DNA from: Halorubrum aethiopicum
GTDB taxonomy: Archaea; Halobacteriota; Halobacteria; Halobacteriales; Haloferacaceae
Assembly (NCBI RefSeq): GCF_001542905.1
Contig: NZ_LOAJ01000003.1
Span: 50,213-114,212, forward strand
Length of the DNA stretch: 64,000 nt
Direction: 5' to 3'
Notes under the pieces: generated by a model
What the model was told of the DNA's origin: nothing
The model's database searches: none
The model's input: the letters and a program-made list of their open reading frames with translations, nothing else
Position numbers and translations under genes: made by a program
Shown here: positions 26,076 to 34,673 of the stretch, piece after piece
Position numbering within the stretch: the first letter of the stretch is position 1
Layout of the letters: every line of letters starts with the position of its first letter

Positions 26076-29000
26076 GTACCTTCGCGTGACGCCAACCTCC
26101 GAACGGCTCAATCCGGAGCGTCTGCCGCAGGCACTGGAGAGCCTCCACAAACTGACCTCCACGGACTCGACAGGGCTAGCTGACAAACTCAATCCGCTAC
26201 ATAGCGACACACCGCTACGCTTCGAATTCCTCGCACTCAGCGAGGGGAAAGATGACCCCGTCGAATTCTACTACGGTGCCGACGACCATCTGGATACCCT
26301 TGAGAAGCGGCTCCGGTCGGTCTATCCCGAGACGTTCGACATCGAGCGTACCGAGGTCGACATCGCATCCCGACTCGTACAGCCTGTCGAATTCGACCGC
26401 GAGACATTCGTCGAGCACTATGAGGCGGGCGACCTCCAGTACGAATTCGACCCTGACGAGCAATACGAACGTGGCACTGACGACAACAAACAATCGGGGC
26501 CAGGGGACGCCGAATCAGTCGCGGATGGAGGAACGGTCGGTGACCAGTCTGCCGACCACATCATCGAGATCGGCGATACTGCCCTCGAACTCGCCCCACC
26601 AGATGCGATTCCCGAGGATGAGCCACTCACGACGCTTGCCAAACCAACGGTAACATCGGAGGGGACGATACTCGCGCGGCCAGCGACCGAATCCGTCTCC
26701 CCACTCGGCGTGCGGTGGCAAGGGTCGGCAACTCGGAAGCAAGACTGGATGACCTCACTCTCGCCATTTACTGCAGACGACGAAGCGGAACTCCCAGCCG
26801 TCGATCAGCCAGGAGGTGCGCTCGCGTCGCTCGTCGACCACCTAATGGAGGCGACAGCACCAGTAGCATTCCAAGTCGTCTTCCAGCGACGCGAGAGCTG
26901 GCAGTCCGATGCCGACCTTCGCAAGGAGGACGTCATCGACGGCCGAGACACACTCGCTCAGGAGATTATTGGCTCCCTCTTCGAACTTGACGATCAGCCG
27001 GAGAACCGGGACAGAAACCAGCTGAGCGACGCGGTTGCAAAACGTGTCGCAGCAATCGAGGCGAAAAATCCGAAGCGGTCGTTCACCGCGAACATCCGAG
27101 CAGTCGGGATTCCATCCGGTGGTAACGGTCGCGATGATCTCGATGAGCGGATACAGTCACTTGTCCCAGTATTCGACCCGCTTGACGGGCCGTACTACCA
27201 GGTTGCAGCCGAACGAATACGTGACAGCGGCTTGCGGGCAGCCACAAAAGAACGGAACGCACGAGCGGCGCTGCGGCGGCTCTTGGATCGTGAGATCACG
27301 ACCGGTCGTGGGACGACCCGACCGGAGTTCGTCCTGAGTGGTCGAGAACTCGCGCACTTCGTACTCGTCCCCTCCTCGGAGCAGCTTACTGTCGAGGGGG
27401 CACGTGGGACGCGTGCGGAACAGCAGAGTCGGAATCCGTTGCCCCGTCCGCACCAGGACCTTATGGGTGAGTTCCGAGACGGGATGGCAATCGGGTATGC
27501 CCTCGACGACACCGGCGAGGCCGAAGACGTGCCGACACACATTCCACCCGGACTGTTGCCCACTCATTACGGCCGGTTCGGAACAACCGGCTCTGGGAAA
27601 TCGAAAGCCCTCATCAACGATATGCTGTCGCTGTACGACAACACCGAGGGGCCGACGATCCTCATCATCCCGAAGAACGACGATATGGCCCAGAATTATA
27701 TGCGAGCTCACGCGCGTCGGTTCGGAATGACCGACCTCGAAGAGAACGTCGTCCACTTCCCAATCCCGGACGTCCTCCCCGGGTTCTCGTTTTTCGATCT
27801 CGAACCGTCGATGGAGAGCGGACGGCGCCGCGAAGACGCCGTCCAACGGAAGGCCGACCACTACGAAGAGATTTTGAAGCTCGTGATGGGAACCGACCGC
27901 TACGAGCGGGCGACTGTGGCCCCGACTCTCATCAAGACACTCATCAAGGCCCTGTTCGACGAGGAATACGGGCGTGAGAACGGGCTATACCGAGCGTCGA
28001 CGGACTACTTCGCCCACCGACAGCTCGAACACGTCGTCGACCAGCTTTGGGAGGCCGGGCCACCGAACGAGAACATCGGCGACGCCCCACGGTCGAGCGA
28101 CGAGGAGGTCACGCGGACGATTCGACGGCAACTCCAGTTAGATCCGAACACCTTCGCGAACGTGATGGGTGGTGTCGGAAACCGCCTTGCGTACATTTCT
28201 CAGGATACGCACCTGCGGCAGATCTTCAACAATACCGAGAACCAGTTCGACTTTCGGGATGTCCTCGACGAGGATACGGTCATCCTCTTCGACCTCGGAG
28301 ACCTCCGCGACGACGCTGCCCGGATCATGACCGGTGTGATCCTGACCAATCTCGATGCAGCTCTCAAGGACCGCAAACAGGCCCTCTCCCAGCACTCGGA
28401 CGACTACGTCGTGAACTTGCTCGTCGACGAGGCAGCATCGGTCGTGGTCTCCGACATCATGAATGATCTCCTCGAGAAAGGGCGGGGATTCCGGCTCTCT
28501 GTTGGCCTGTCGATGCAGTTCCCCGAACAAATGGAGGCTGAAGGTGGGCGGAAGATCTACCTGAACGCTCTGAACAACATCGGCAGTTCACTCATCGGGA
28601 AAATCAACGTCGACCGAGAACTGGCGCGAGCGATGGCCCACGAAGAGATGGACCCCGCGGATTTCGCCAATCGGATTCGTTCGTTGCCACGAGGGGAGTG
28701 GATCGCCAGCCTGCCAAGCCCGACGTTCGGTGAAACGGGGCCGTATCCGTTCAGTCTCGAACCACTCCCGATTCCACCGGGCCACCCCGAGAGCGAATCC
28801 CCGCTCACAGAGCGTGAAGAGGAGCAGTTCACTGAGACACTCTCCTCGATGCACGAGGACATCAGTGACGAACACGGCGTGCCGGCCGCAACAGACGCCT
28901 CAACAACGAGAACACCGACCGACGGACACGAGGTGCTCGATATCGGGAGCGATGACCTGGACGTCGCGATTGCGAAGGTGGTTCGGAGTCTGCAGCTTCG

Positions 29001-30378
29001 AGAGGGGTGCCGCGAGGAGAACGGCTGGGTGGCCGTTGAAGCAGTTGACGACGAACTCAGACGGCTCTTCGACGACGTCGACGCCGAGCCGCCATCGTAT
29101 GATGCACTCGCGGACATTCGAGAACGATCACGATACCTCGATACGACCGTCGATATCGACGCTGACGAGCTCCGCATCCGGCTCACTGAAGCCGGAGAGG
29201 ATGTCTCGACACCCGATACTGGTAGCGTGCAGGCCGCTGGTGGGAGTGCCCACGACGCAGCACTCCGCCAGATCGAAGAAGAGCTCACCGCACTCGGTTT
29301 CACCGTCTCGATCCTCGCACAGGATGGCAGCGAGAAACCTGACGCGAGGGCGAGTCACCCCGACGTTGACGACCGATTCGCCATCGAAGTCGAAACGACG
29401 ACACCCGAGAATCCCGCAAAGGTACTCACGAATCTCCGGAAAGCCCAAGAAGCAGGGGATATCCCGCTGTTTGTCGTTCGACCAGGAAACGACGAAACTG
29501 AGTGGGCCAAGCGCGTTGACGGCATTCTCACACCACCCATTCGTACCCTCCAGAATGGTGAGACACGGTTCTACACGACTGACTCGAATCTCACGTTCAA
29601 TGGCGGAGCGACCGAAGAAGGTGGAGTGACGGCCGTGCGACCGGCGACCGACGACGAGAACGGGACCCAGAACATCTGGCAGCGTGATGGCGACGAGATC
29701 GTCCTTCGTGATACCAGCGGGACGGAACACATCCGTCTCCCATCGCTTGGAACACTCTCGAAAGATCGTGTTCCAGCCATCTACAGCTACGACCACGCTG
29801 CCGACGAGTACGTCGTTTATGAGCATGGTGAGCAACACATCTACGAGACGAAATCGGCGTTCGAGGATGACTGGGTGCGTGTTAAGAAGCCATTCGTCCC
29901 CGAAGCCGAACTCCCCGTACCAGACTACACACGTTCGACGTACGGCATCGTCATCCTTCACGATGAGGCGAAATCGGTCGTGTATGAAGACGGTGAGAAG
30001 CGGCCACTCTCGGCAATCACTGACGGGGCATTCCGTCCCGCATCGCCTGAATCAGCGGCCGCTGACGAACCACCCAGTCAGACCGACCAGGCCGATGAGA
30101 AGGTCGAGGAAGACCAATCGCCACCCTCGTTCGAATCGTTCGTCGACGAATATCTCGTCGAAGACGCGGATGAAGCCGTGCCGAAAGACGATGTATTCGG
30201 TCTCTACAACGACTGGGCAGAGGCACACGGCATCGACGATCCGCTGAATAAGAGTTGGTTCACCCGGAAGCTCAACACCCACATCAAGGTGGACTCCACG
30301 AAGAAGCGAATCGACGGGGAACCCGTCCCACATTACACTGGTGTCCGCATCCGGTCTGAAGAGGACTTTCAGCCATGA
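26068..30378 (+). CDS. VirD4/HerA-like coupling ATPase fused to nuclease-like and primase-type C-terminal domains
   Basis: The ATG at 26068 overlaps the VirB4-like stop and gives 1436 residues, far longer than usual coupling proteins. Residues 1-480 resemble an extended N-terminal region. The motor has Walker A GTTGSGKS (505-512), Walker B VILFDLGD (Asp 742) and LLVDEAASV (Asp 787, Glu 788). Residues 1070-1140 look like a PD-(D/E)xK nuclease fold (KPDAR with Asp 1092, then AIEVETTTP with Glu 1107 and 1109), though the catalytic Lys is unclear. The last 80 residues (AVPKDDVFGLYNDWAEAHG, LNKSWFTRKL) match the winged helix that ends P4-type plasmid primases. It probably feeds DNA to the transfer channel. 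Confidence 0.8.
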   Translation: MREYLRVTPTSERLNPERLPQALESLHKLTSTDSTGLADKLNPLHSDTPLRFEFLALSEGKDDPVEFYYGADDHLDTLEKRLRSVYPETFDIERTEVDIASRLVQPVEFDRETFVEHYEAGDLQYEFDPDEQYERGTDDNKQSGPGDAESVADGGTVGDQSADHIIEIGDTALELAPPDAIPEDEPLTTLAKPTVTSEGTILARPATESVSPLGVRWQGSATRKQDWMTSLSPFTADDEAELPAVDQPGGALASLVDHLMEATAPVAFQVVFQRRESWQSDADLRKEDVIDGRDTLAQEIIGSLFELDDQPENRDRNQLSDAVAKRVAAIEAKNPKRSFTANIRAVGIPSGGNGRDDLDERIQSLVPVFDPLDGPYYQVAAERIRDSGLRAATKERNARAALRRLLDREITTGRGTTRPEFVLSGRELAHFVLVPSSEQLTVEGARGTRAEQQSRNPLPRPHQDLMGEFRDGMAIGYALDDTGEAEDVPTHIPPGLLPTHYGRFGTTGSGKSKALINDMLSLYDNTEGPTILIIPKNDDMAQNYMRAHARRFGMTDLEENVVHFPIPDVLPGFSFFDLEPSMESGRRREDAVQRKADHYEEILKLVMGTDRYERATVAPTLIKTLIKALFDEEYGRENGLYRASTDYFAHRQLEHVVDQLWEAGPPNENIGDAPRSSDEEVTRTIRRQLQLDPNTFANVMGGVGNRLAYISQDTHLRQIFNNTENQFDFRDVLDEDTVILFDLGDLRDDAARIMTGVILTNLDAALKDRKQALSQHSDDYVVNLLVDEAASVVVSDIMNDLLEKGRGFRLSVGLSMQFPEQMEAEGGRKIYLNALNNIGSSLIGKINVDRELARAMAHEEMDPADFANRIRSLPRGEWIASLPSPTFGETGPYPFSLEPLPIPPGHPESESPLTEREEEQFTETLSSMHEDISDEHGVPAATDASTTRTPTDGHEVLDIGSDDLDVAIAKVVRSLQLREGCREENGWVAVEAVDDELRRLFDDVDAEPPSYDALADIRERSRYLDTTVDIDADELRIRLTEAGEDVSTPDTGSVQAAGGSAHDAALRQIEEELTALGFTVSILAQDGSEKPDARASHPDVDDRFAIEVETTTPENPAKVLTNLRKAQEAGDIPLFVVRPGNDETEWAKRVDGILTPPIRTLQNGETRFYTTDSNLTFNGGATEEGGVTAVRPATDDENGTQNIWQRDGDEIVLRDTSGTEHIRLPSLGTLSKDRVPAIYSYDHAADEYVVYEHGEQHIYETKSAFEDDWVRVKKPFVPEAELPVPDYTRSTYGIVILHDEAKSVVYEDGEKRPLSAITDGAFRPASPESAAADEPPSQTDQADEKVEEDQSPPSFESFVDEYLVEDADEAVPKDDVFGLYNDWAEAHGIDDPLNKSWFTRKLNTHIKVDSTKKRIDGEPVPHYTGVRIRSEEDFQP

Positions 30379-30729
30379 AATGGACGTACACGGTCCAATT
30401 CCCGATATCATCGGGACTTCTTGAGACCTGTTCCACCCAAGCTGAATCATGACCTCATCCAATCAAACTCGAAGGTCGGAAATCACCCGACAGCGGTATG
30501 TTCCACCCAAATTCCCAATGGGTGGAACACCAACGAACCGAGCGAAATGGGTGGAACACGCTCACGTCCAGCGATTTGTAACCTGCTATAGCGGGTGTTC
30601 CACCCAACAACCAACTAAGATAGAACGGGGGGTCCCCGTTGGGACCAAGGGATTGGATCGCGACGTACAGCAGAGAGCGTTCTGTGCTGGCTCAGAGCCA
30701 GTGAGAGCCATGCGAGGTGCTACGTGAGG
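30379..30729. other. Iteron-bearing intergenic region, candidate replication origin
   Basis: No gene is visible in these 351 bases. TGTTCCACCCAA occurs five times: on the plus strand at 30429-30440, 30499-30510 and 30596-30607, and inverted at 30519-30530 and 30548-30559. Two perfect palindromes precede them: TGGAC-N7-GTCCA (30381-30397) and TCCCGAT-ATC-ATCGGGA (30400-30416). Repeated short sites beside a replication primase are typical of plasmid origins; the core TTCCAC also resembles part of the haloarchaeal origin recognition box. They could instead be operators for the primase gene. Confidence 0.6.
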
Positions 30730-31998
30730 ATGAGTGACCCTATCGTCAACGAGCCGGAGGCGATTCCGGAGACGTTACGCGAACGCGACCAGTGGGTGTG
30801 CTGGCGCGAGGAGGAGCGAAACGGCAAACCGACGAAGATTCCGGTGACGCCAGGGGCTGGGGGGTTCGCGTCAGCAACAGAGTCGGAGACCTGGGCGAGT
30901 TTCGAGGCAGCACTCGACTACAGCGAGACAGAGCACGCCGATGGTATTGGGTTCGTGTTTACTGACGACGACTCCATCGTCGGCATCGATCTGGACGACT
31001 GCCGCGATCCCGAGACAGACGACGTCGACGACGCGGCGCTGGACATCATTGAGCGACTCGACTCCTACACCGAGGTGTCACCGTCCGGTACCGGCTATCA
31101 CGTCCTGATCACTGGCGCACTCCCCGAGGGGCGGAACCGGCGCGGGAGCGTCGAATTGTACGACACGGCACGCTTTTTCACCGTCACTGGCGATCACGTC
31201 GAGCGGACACCGACGCGCGTTGCACGCCGGCAGGACGCGCTCACAGCGATTCACCGTGAGTACGTCCAGGACATCGAGCGCGACACAGCCTCCGAATCCG
31301 AGCAGCGTGATGGCACTGCCGCCCGGCCTCCGACGACCGATGCGGTCGACGTCGACGTTGACGGCGACCTCGAAGACGATGATCTCCTCGAAAAAGCGCG
31401 AAACGCATCGAACGGCGAGAAGTTCGAGCGGCTCTGGAACGGGAATACGGTCGGCTACGACAGTCAGTCCGAGGCCGACATGGCGCTGTGCTGTTTGCTG
31501 GCGTTCTGGACCGGTGGTGACCGGACTCAAATGGAACAGCTGTTCCGCCAGTCAGGATTGCTTCGGGAGAAGTGGGACGAGGTCCACTACGCTGACGGGT
31601 CGACGTACGGCGAGAAGACCATCGAGCGGGCGATTGCGACCACGTCGGAGTTCTACGACCCGGACGCCGGCGACGACGCCGCAGATTCCCACGACGCACC
31701 TGACAGGGTCATTGCTGGCGGGACGCCTGACGAGGCAGACCAAAGTCGTGCGTATCTGTCGGAGAAAAACCGCTTGTTGAGCGAGCGCGTCGACGAACTC
31801 GAGGCAGCACTCGAACAGAAGACTGAGCGGATCGAGACCCTCGAAGCAGAAATCGAACGACTCACCGACGAACTCGATGCCCGTGATCAGGAGACTGCGC
31901 AATCCCACGAGGAAGACTCCGGTACGGGGGACGAGACCGGTGATGACCCAGAGCCAGCCTCTCTGTTGAGTCGATTCTTCGGTGACCAGTCCGAGTAG
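30730..31998 (+). CDS. AEP-type plasmid/phage primase (NrS-1 polymerase-like)
   Basis: From ATG at 30730 (GTG at 30724 is an alternative) the protein opens with PETLRERDQWVCWREEERNG, the usual start of plasmid/phage bifunctional primase-polymerases. The catalytic motif GIDLDDC has Asp 87 and 89, then SPSGTGYHVLI. The middle (SEADMALCCLLAFWTGGD, MEQLFRQSGLLREKWDE) matches the helicase-binding domain of NrS-1-type proteins. The C terminus is a coiled coil (residues 340-390) and an acidic tail rather than a helicase. It should synthesise primers for plasmid replication; the iterons upstream fit that. Confidence 0.85.
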   Translation: MSDPIVNEPEAIPETLRERDQWVCWREEERNGKPTKIPVTPGAGGFASATESETWASFEAALDYSETEHADGIGFVFTDDDSIVGIDLDDCRDPETDDVDDAALDIIERLDSYTEVSPSGTGYHVLITGALPEGRNRRGSVELYDTARFFTVTGDHVERTPTRVARRQDALTAIHREYVQDIERDTASESEQRDGTAARPPTTDAVDVDVDGDLEDDDLLEKARNASNGEKFERLWNGNTVGYDSQSEADMALCCLLAFWTGGDRTQMEQLFRQSGLLREKWDEVHYADGSTYGEKTIERAIATTSEFYDPDAGDDAADSHDAPDRVIAGGTPDEADQSRAYLSEKNRLLSERVDELEAALEQKTERIETLEAEIERLTDELDARDQETAQSHEEDSGTGDETGDDPEPASLLSRFFGDQSE

Positions 31999-32065
31999 TG
32001 GCGCCGCTTCACCGCCATCCCCAAAGCCCTCCCTCGGGCGTTCAGGTTCTGCGAGCCGAGACGGG

Positions 32066-32106
32066 TTAACCAACAGATTCGCTATATCGCGCTATTTGTT
32101 GGTTAA
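32066..32106. repeat. Split palindrome copy 2: TTAACCAACA-N21-TGTTGGTTAA
   Basis: Perfect 10-base inverted arms 21 bases apart, between the primase and the next gene, 105 bases before its start. Confidence 0.9.
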
Positions 32107-32210
32107 CTACGTTCAATCCCGCCGCAAAACGGTGGCTACCGCAGGAGACTGTAGTTCGGGAAACTATTCCTCGAAGTAAGAACTATATCCTTTGCTCTGC
32201 AAGCCCACGT

Positions 32211-32744
32211 ATGTCCGGGACAGACGCCGCCGATGGGCCGCCCCCCTTCGAGGAGCCGTTCAGCAGCGACGACGTCGAACAGCGCATCTACGGCACCATC
32301 CTGCAGGCCCGCGAGCCGACGACGGCGAGCGCGATCGCCGACACTGCCGACTGTGACCCCAAGACCGCCCGGAAGTATCTGGGGTGGTTCGACGACCTCG
32401 GCATCGTCACCCGGCACGACGGCCATCCAGCCACGTACGAACGCAATGACGCGTACTTCGAGTGGCGACGCATCAACCAGCTCGCAGCCGACCACTCCGT
32501 CGAGGACCTGCAGGATCGCGTTCGTGAGCTGACGACGCGCATCACCGAGTATGAAGAGACGTACGACGCCGCGTCACCGGCCGCCGTCGACGCCGTCGCC
32601 GCCGCGGAGGACAACGACGAACGGACCATCGACGACGTGTACAGCGACCTTGGTGACTGGGCGACCGTCCGCGAGGAGCGAGACCGCTACGAGCGCGCCC
32701 GCCAGCAACGCACGGGTGGCGAGCGCGAACAGGCATCCGGGTAG
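32211..32744 (+). CDS. Winged-helix regulator (DUF7342 type), probable antitoxin
   Basis: Residues 25-85 form a winged helix (VEQRIYGTILQAREPTTASAIADTADCDPKTARKYLGWFDDLGIV, quoted in parts), followed by a helical and coiled region (VEDLQDRVRELTTRI) and an acidic C terminus. The DUF7342 label is from memory. The gene ends eight bases before a TumE-like toxin candidate, so it probably acts as antitoxin and repressor of the pair. A TATA element (ACTATATCC, near 32184) is about 27 bases before the ATG, implying a leaderless message; split palindrome copy 2 lies further upstream. Confidence 0.75.
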   Translation: MSGTDAADGPPPFEEPFSSDDVEQRIYGTILQAREPTTASAIADTADCDPKTARKYLGWFDDLGIVTRHDGHPATYERNDAYFEWRRINQLAADHSVEDLQDRVRELTTRITEYEETYDAASPAAVDAVAAAEDNDERTIDDVYSDLGDWATVREERDRYERARQQRTGGEREQASG

Positions 32745-32752
32745 CCCGCTCG

Positions 32753-33187
32753 ATGGTGCCACCGACAGGCGATGGCGGGAGCCCCGCCCCCATCGATCGC
32801 CCCATCCTCGAGTTCCTTCAGACACGGCTCCAAGCGACGAGGCAGGTCTCCCGAGCAACCGTCACGGACGCCAGCGGCCATCTCGAGCTTCAGGTCGTCT
32901 TTGCCCCGTCGTACTACCCGACAGCTGTCGACGAGGCGCAGTTGACGGTCCGTTGGTACACAAACGACGACTTCACAATCCACTATCGAGAGGTCCATTC
33001 GGAGCACATCTGGGAATGCCGATGGGATCGGCATCCGAACCCCCACAATACGCGCGACCACTTCCATCCCCCGCCCACCGCCCCGACGCCCGGTGACGAT
33101 GACTCCTGGCCGACCGATCATCGTGATGTCCTGCGACTCGTCCTCGACGAGATTGAAGACCGGATCGCAGTACTGTGGGACGACTAG
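32753..33187 (+). CDS. TumE-like toxin candidate (DUF6516 type)
   Basis: The 144-residue protein has a beta-rich core (HLELQVVFAPSYYP, AQLTVRWYTNDDFTIHYRE) and a His-rich stretch (RWDRHPNPHNTRDHFHPPP) in the place where TumE/DUF6516 proteins have their conserved His residues, then LRLVLDEIEDRI. TumE proteins are toxins of type II systems, usually beside an HTH antitoxin as here. The family match is by pattern, not alignment. The IS1341-type element begins 25 bases after the stop. Confidence 0.6.
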   Translation: MVPPTGDGGSPAPIDRPILEFLQTRLQATRQVSRATVTDASGHLELQVVFAPSYYPTAVDEAQLTVRWYTNDDFTIHYREVHSEHIWECRWDRHPNPHNTRDHFHPPPTAPTPGDDDSWPTDHRDVLRLVLDEIEDRIAVLWDD

Positions 33188-33313
33188 ACGACTCCCCCGC
33201 AGTGGCGTTTATCAGCGGACAAGGCGAATACCCCGAGGCTCGACCTCGGGGATGAAGCCGACACGCAGGGACACAAGCCATTAAGTGAATATATCGCTAA
33301 TCATGAGACAGCG

Positions 33314-34555
33314 ATGGAACACAGTCACCGCTACCAAGCCTACCCGACAGACGAGGTAGCGGAACGACTGGAACACCATCTTGACGTTCATCGACAACTC
33401 TACAACCACGTCCGCTGGGACTACGAGAACAGCCCAACGGACGACAAGCCGAGTGAATACGACCAGAACAACAAACTTCCCGAGTGGAAGCGAAAGTGGC
33501 CTGTGTTCAGCGAACTGCACTCGAAAGCCGCACAAGCCACCGTCGCACGCTTCCACCGCAACCTCTCAAACCTTCGCAAAAAGAAAGAGAAAGGATACAA
33601 CGTTGGTCGTCTCAATCGACAAGCACCCACCGAGTACCGAAGCGTGACGTACAACCAGTCCGGTTTCGACCTCGATGAAAAGAGGGGCCGTGACAGGTTC
33701 GCTTACGTCCACTTCAGCAAAATCGGCTGGGTCAAAATCCGCTACCACCGCCCAATCCCCGACCACGCCACCATCAAAGAGGTCACATTCAAGAAGGAGA
33801 CGACCGGCGAGTGGTTCGTCTCCTTCGGCCTCGAAACCGACGATGCAGACCTGCCCGAGAAACCCGACGTGGACTCGCTAGACGCGAGCAATAGCGTCAG
33901 CGTTGACCTCGGTATCCTGAGCTATATCCACACGTCGGACGGCCATACTGTGGATTGGCTCGACCTTGAAGATGAGTACGAACGGCTCCGACGCGAGCAA
34001 CGCAAGTTGTCTCGCAAGGAGCAAAGGTCGAACAACTACGAGAAGCAACGCCGAGAAGTGGCGAAGGTGAAGCGTCACATCAAGCGGAAGGTGCTGGACT
34101 ACCAGCACAAGATTACGACGTGGCTCGTCCGCGAGTACGACGCAGTATTCGTCGAGAACTTGAACGTGAAGGGGATGCTCGAACAGTCGCATAACGCCCG
34201 TAACAAGCAGGATACGGCGTGGCGGCAGTTCATCACGCTCCTCGAATACAAGGCCGATCTGTACGGCTGTCACGTCGTGCAGGTTGAAGCACGCGGCACC
34301 ACGAAAGAGTGCGCTCGGTGTGGCGTGGATACCGCGAAACCCATCTGGGTCAGGGAACACTCCTGTCCGTCGTGCGGATTCAAAACGGATAGAGATGCGA
34401 ACGCGGCGATGAATGTTTTGCAGAGAGGCTTTTCTGAACTAGGGCTGGGATGGCCCGAAGACACGCCCGTGGAGACTGTGACCGCTACGGACACGACTCA
34501 GTTTGAGTCTGTGTCTGCAAGTCACGTCGTAGAAACGGGAAGTCTCGGGGCTTGA
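33314..34555 (+). CDS. tnpB: TnpB, RNA-guided RuvC nuclease of the IS1341-type element
   Basis: The 413 residues include a helical N-terminal region starting HSHRYQAYPTDEVAERLEHH and a RuvC nuclease in three parts: SVDLGI (Asp 198), VFVENLNVKGM (Glu 281) and TDRDANAAMN (Asp 361). The Zn finger is CARCGV...CPSCGF (from about residue 335). All catalytic residues are present, so it should be active. TnpB proteins cleave DNA guided by an omega RNA from the element's 3' end and help the element persist. No tnpA is present, so movement would need a transposase in trans. The stop lies inside the right-end hairpin. Confidence 0.93.
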   Translation: MEHSHRYQAYPTDEVAERLEHHLDVHRQLYNHVRWDYENSPTDDKPSEYDQNNKLPEWKRKWPVFSELHSKAAQATVARFHRNLSNLRKKKEKGYNVGRLNRQAPTEYRSVTYNQSGFDLDEKRGRDRFAYVHFSKIGWVKIRYHRPIPDHATIKEVTFKKETTGEWFVSFGLETDDADLPEKPDVDSLDASNSVSVDLGILSYIHTSDGHTVDWLDLEDEYERLRREQRKLSRKEQRSNNYEKQRREVAKVKRHIKRKVLDYQHKITTWLVREYDAVFVENLNVKGMLEQSHNARNKQDTAWRQFITLLEYKADLYGCHVVQVEARGTTKECARCGVDTAKPIWVREHSCPSCGFKTDRDANAAMNVLQRGFSELGLGWPEDTPVETVTATDTTQFESVSASHVVETGSLGA

Positions 34556-34571
34556 CCCCGAGGCGATTCAC
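34420..34571 (+). ncRNA. Probable omega (re)RNA of the TnpB element
   Basis: By family precedent the guide RNA covers the 3' end of tnpB and the right end of the element, and its guide is the flanking sequence from about 34572. The hairpin at 34544-34562 is visible. The 5' limit is a guess. Confidence 0.4.
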
Positions 34572-34605
34572 CGCGCCGACCAAGGGTGACGGCGCTCAGC
34601 GCGAT
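34572..34605 (+). promoter_or_regulatory. T-box/block motif, cut by the TnpB element
   Basis: Blocks GCGCCG (34573-34578), CGGCGC (34590-34595) and GCGC (34599-34602) lie 69-101 bases before the gene at 34674. Their T-box, GTTTAT, is now at 33207-33212 on the other side of the insertion. Confidence 0.55.
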
Positions 34606-34673
34606 GGGCACCACCACGAGAGTCGTCGTGGTGTCCAGCCTGGAGTCAGCTGAGTGCAGTCACAGGTGAATCC

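Larger units (their letters stand above)
33213..34571 (+). mobile_element. IS1341-type (IS200/IS605 family) element
   Basis: It carries tnpB only. The left end has a hairpin CCCCGAGG-N5-CCTCGGGG (33231-33251) and the right end CTCGGGG-N5-CCCCGAG (34544-34562), the subterminal hairpins of IS200/IS605. The base before the left end completes TTTAT (33208-33212), a likely target or TAM motif; this family makes no target duplication. Removing the element rejoins TTTAT to CGCGCCG and restores a T-box/block motif common to this window, which supports the limits to within a few bases. Confidence 0.8.
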
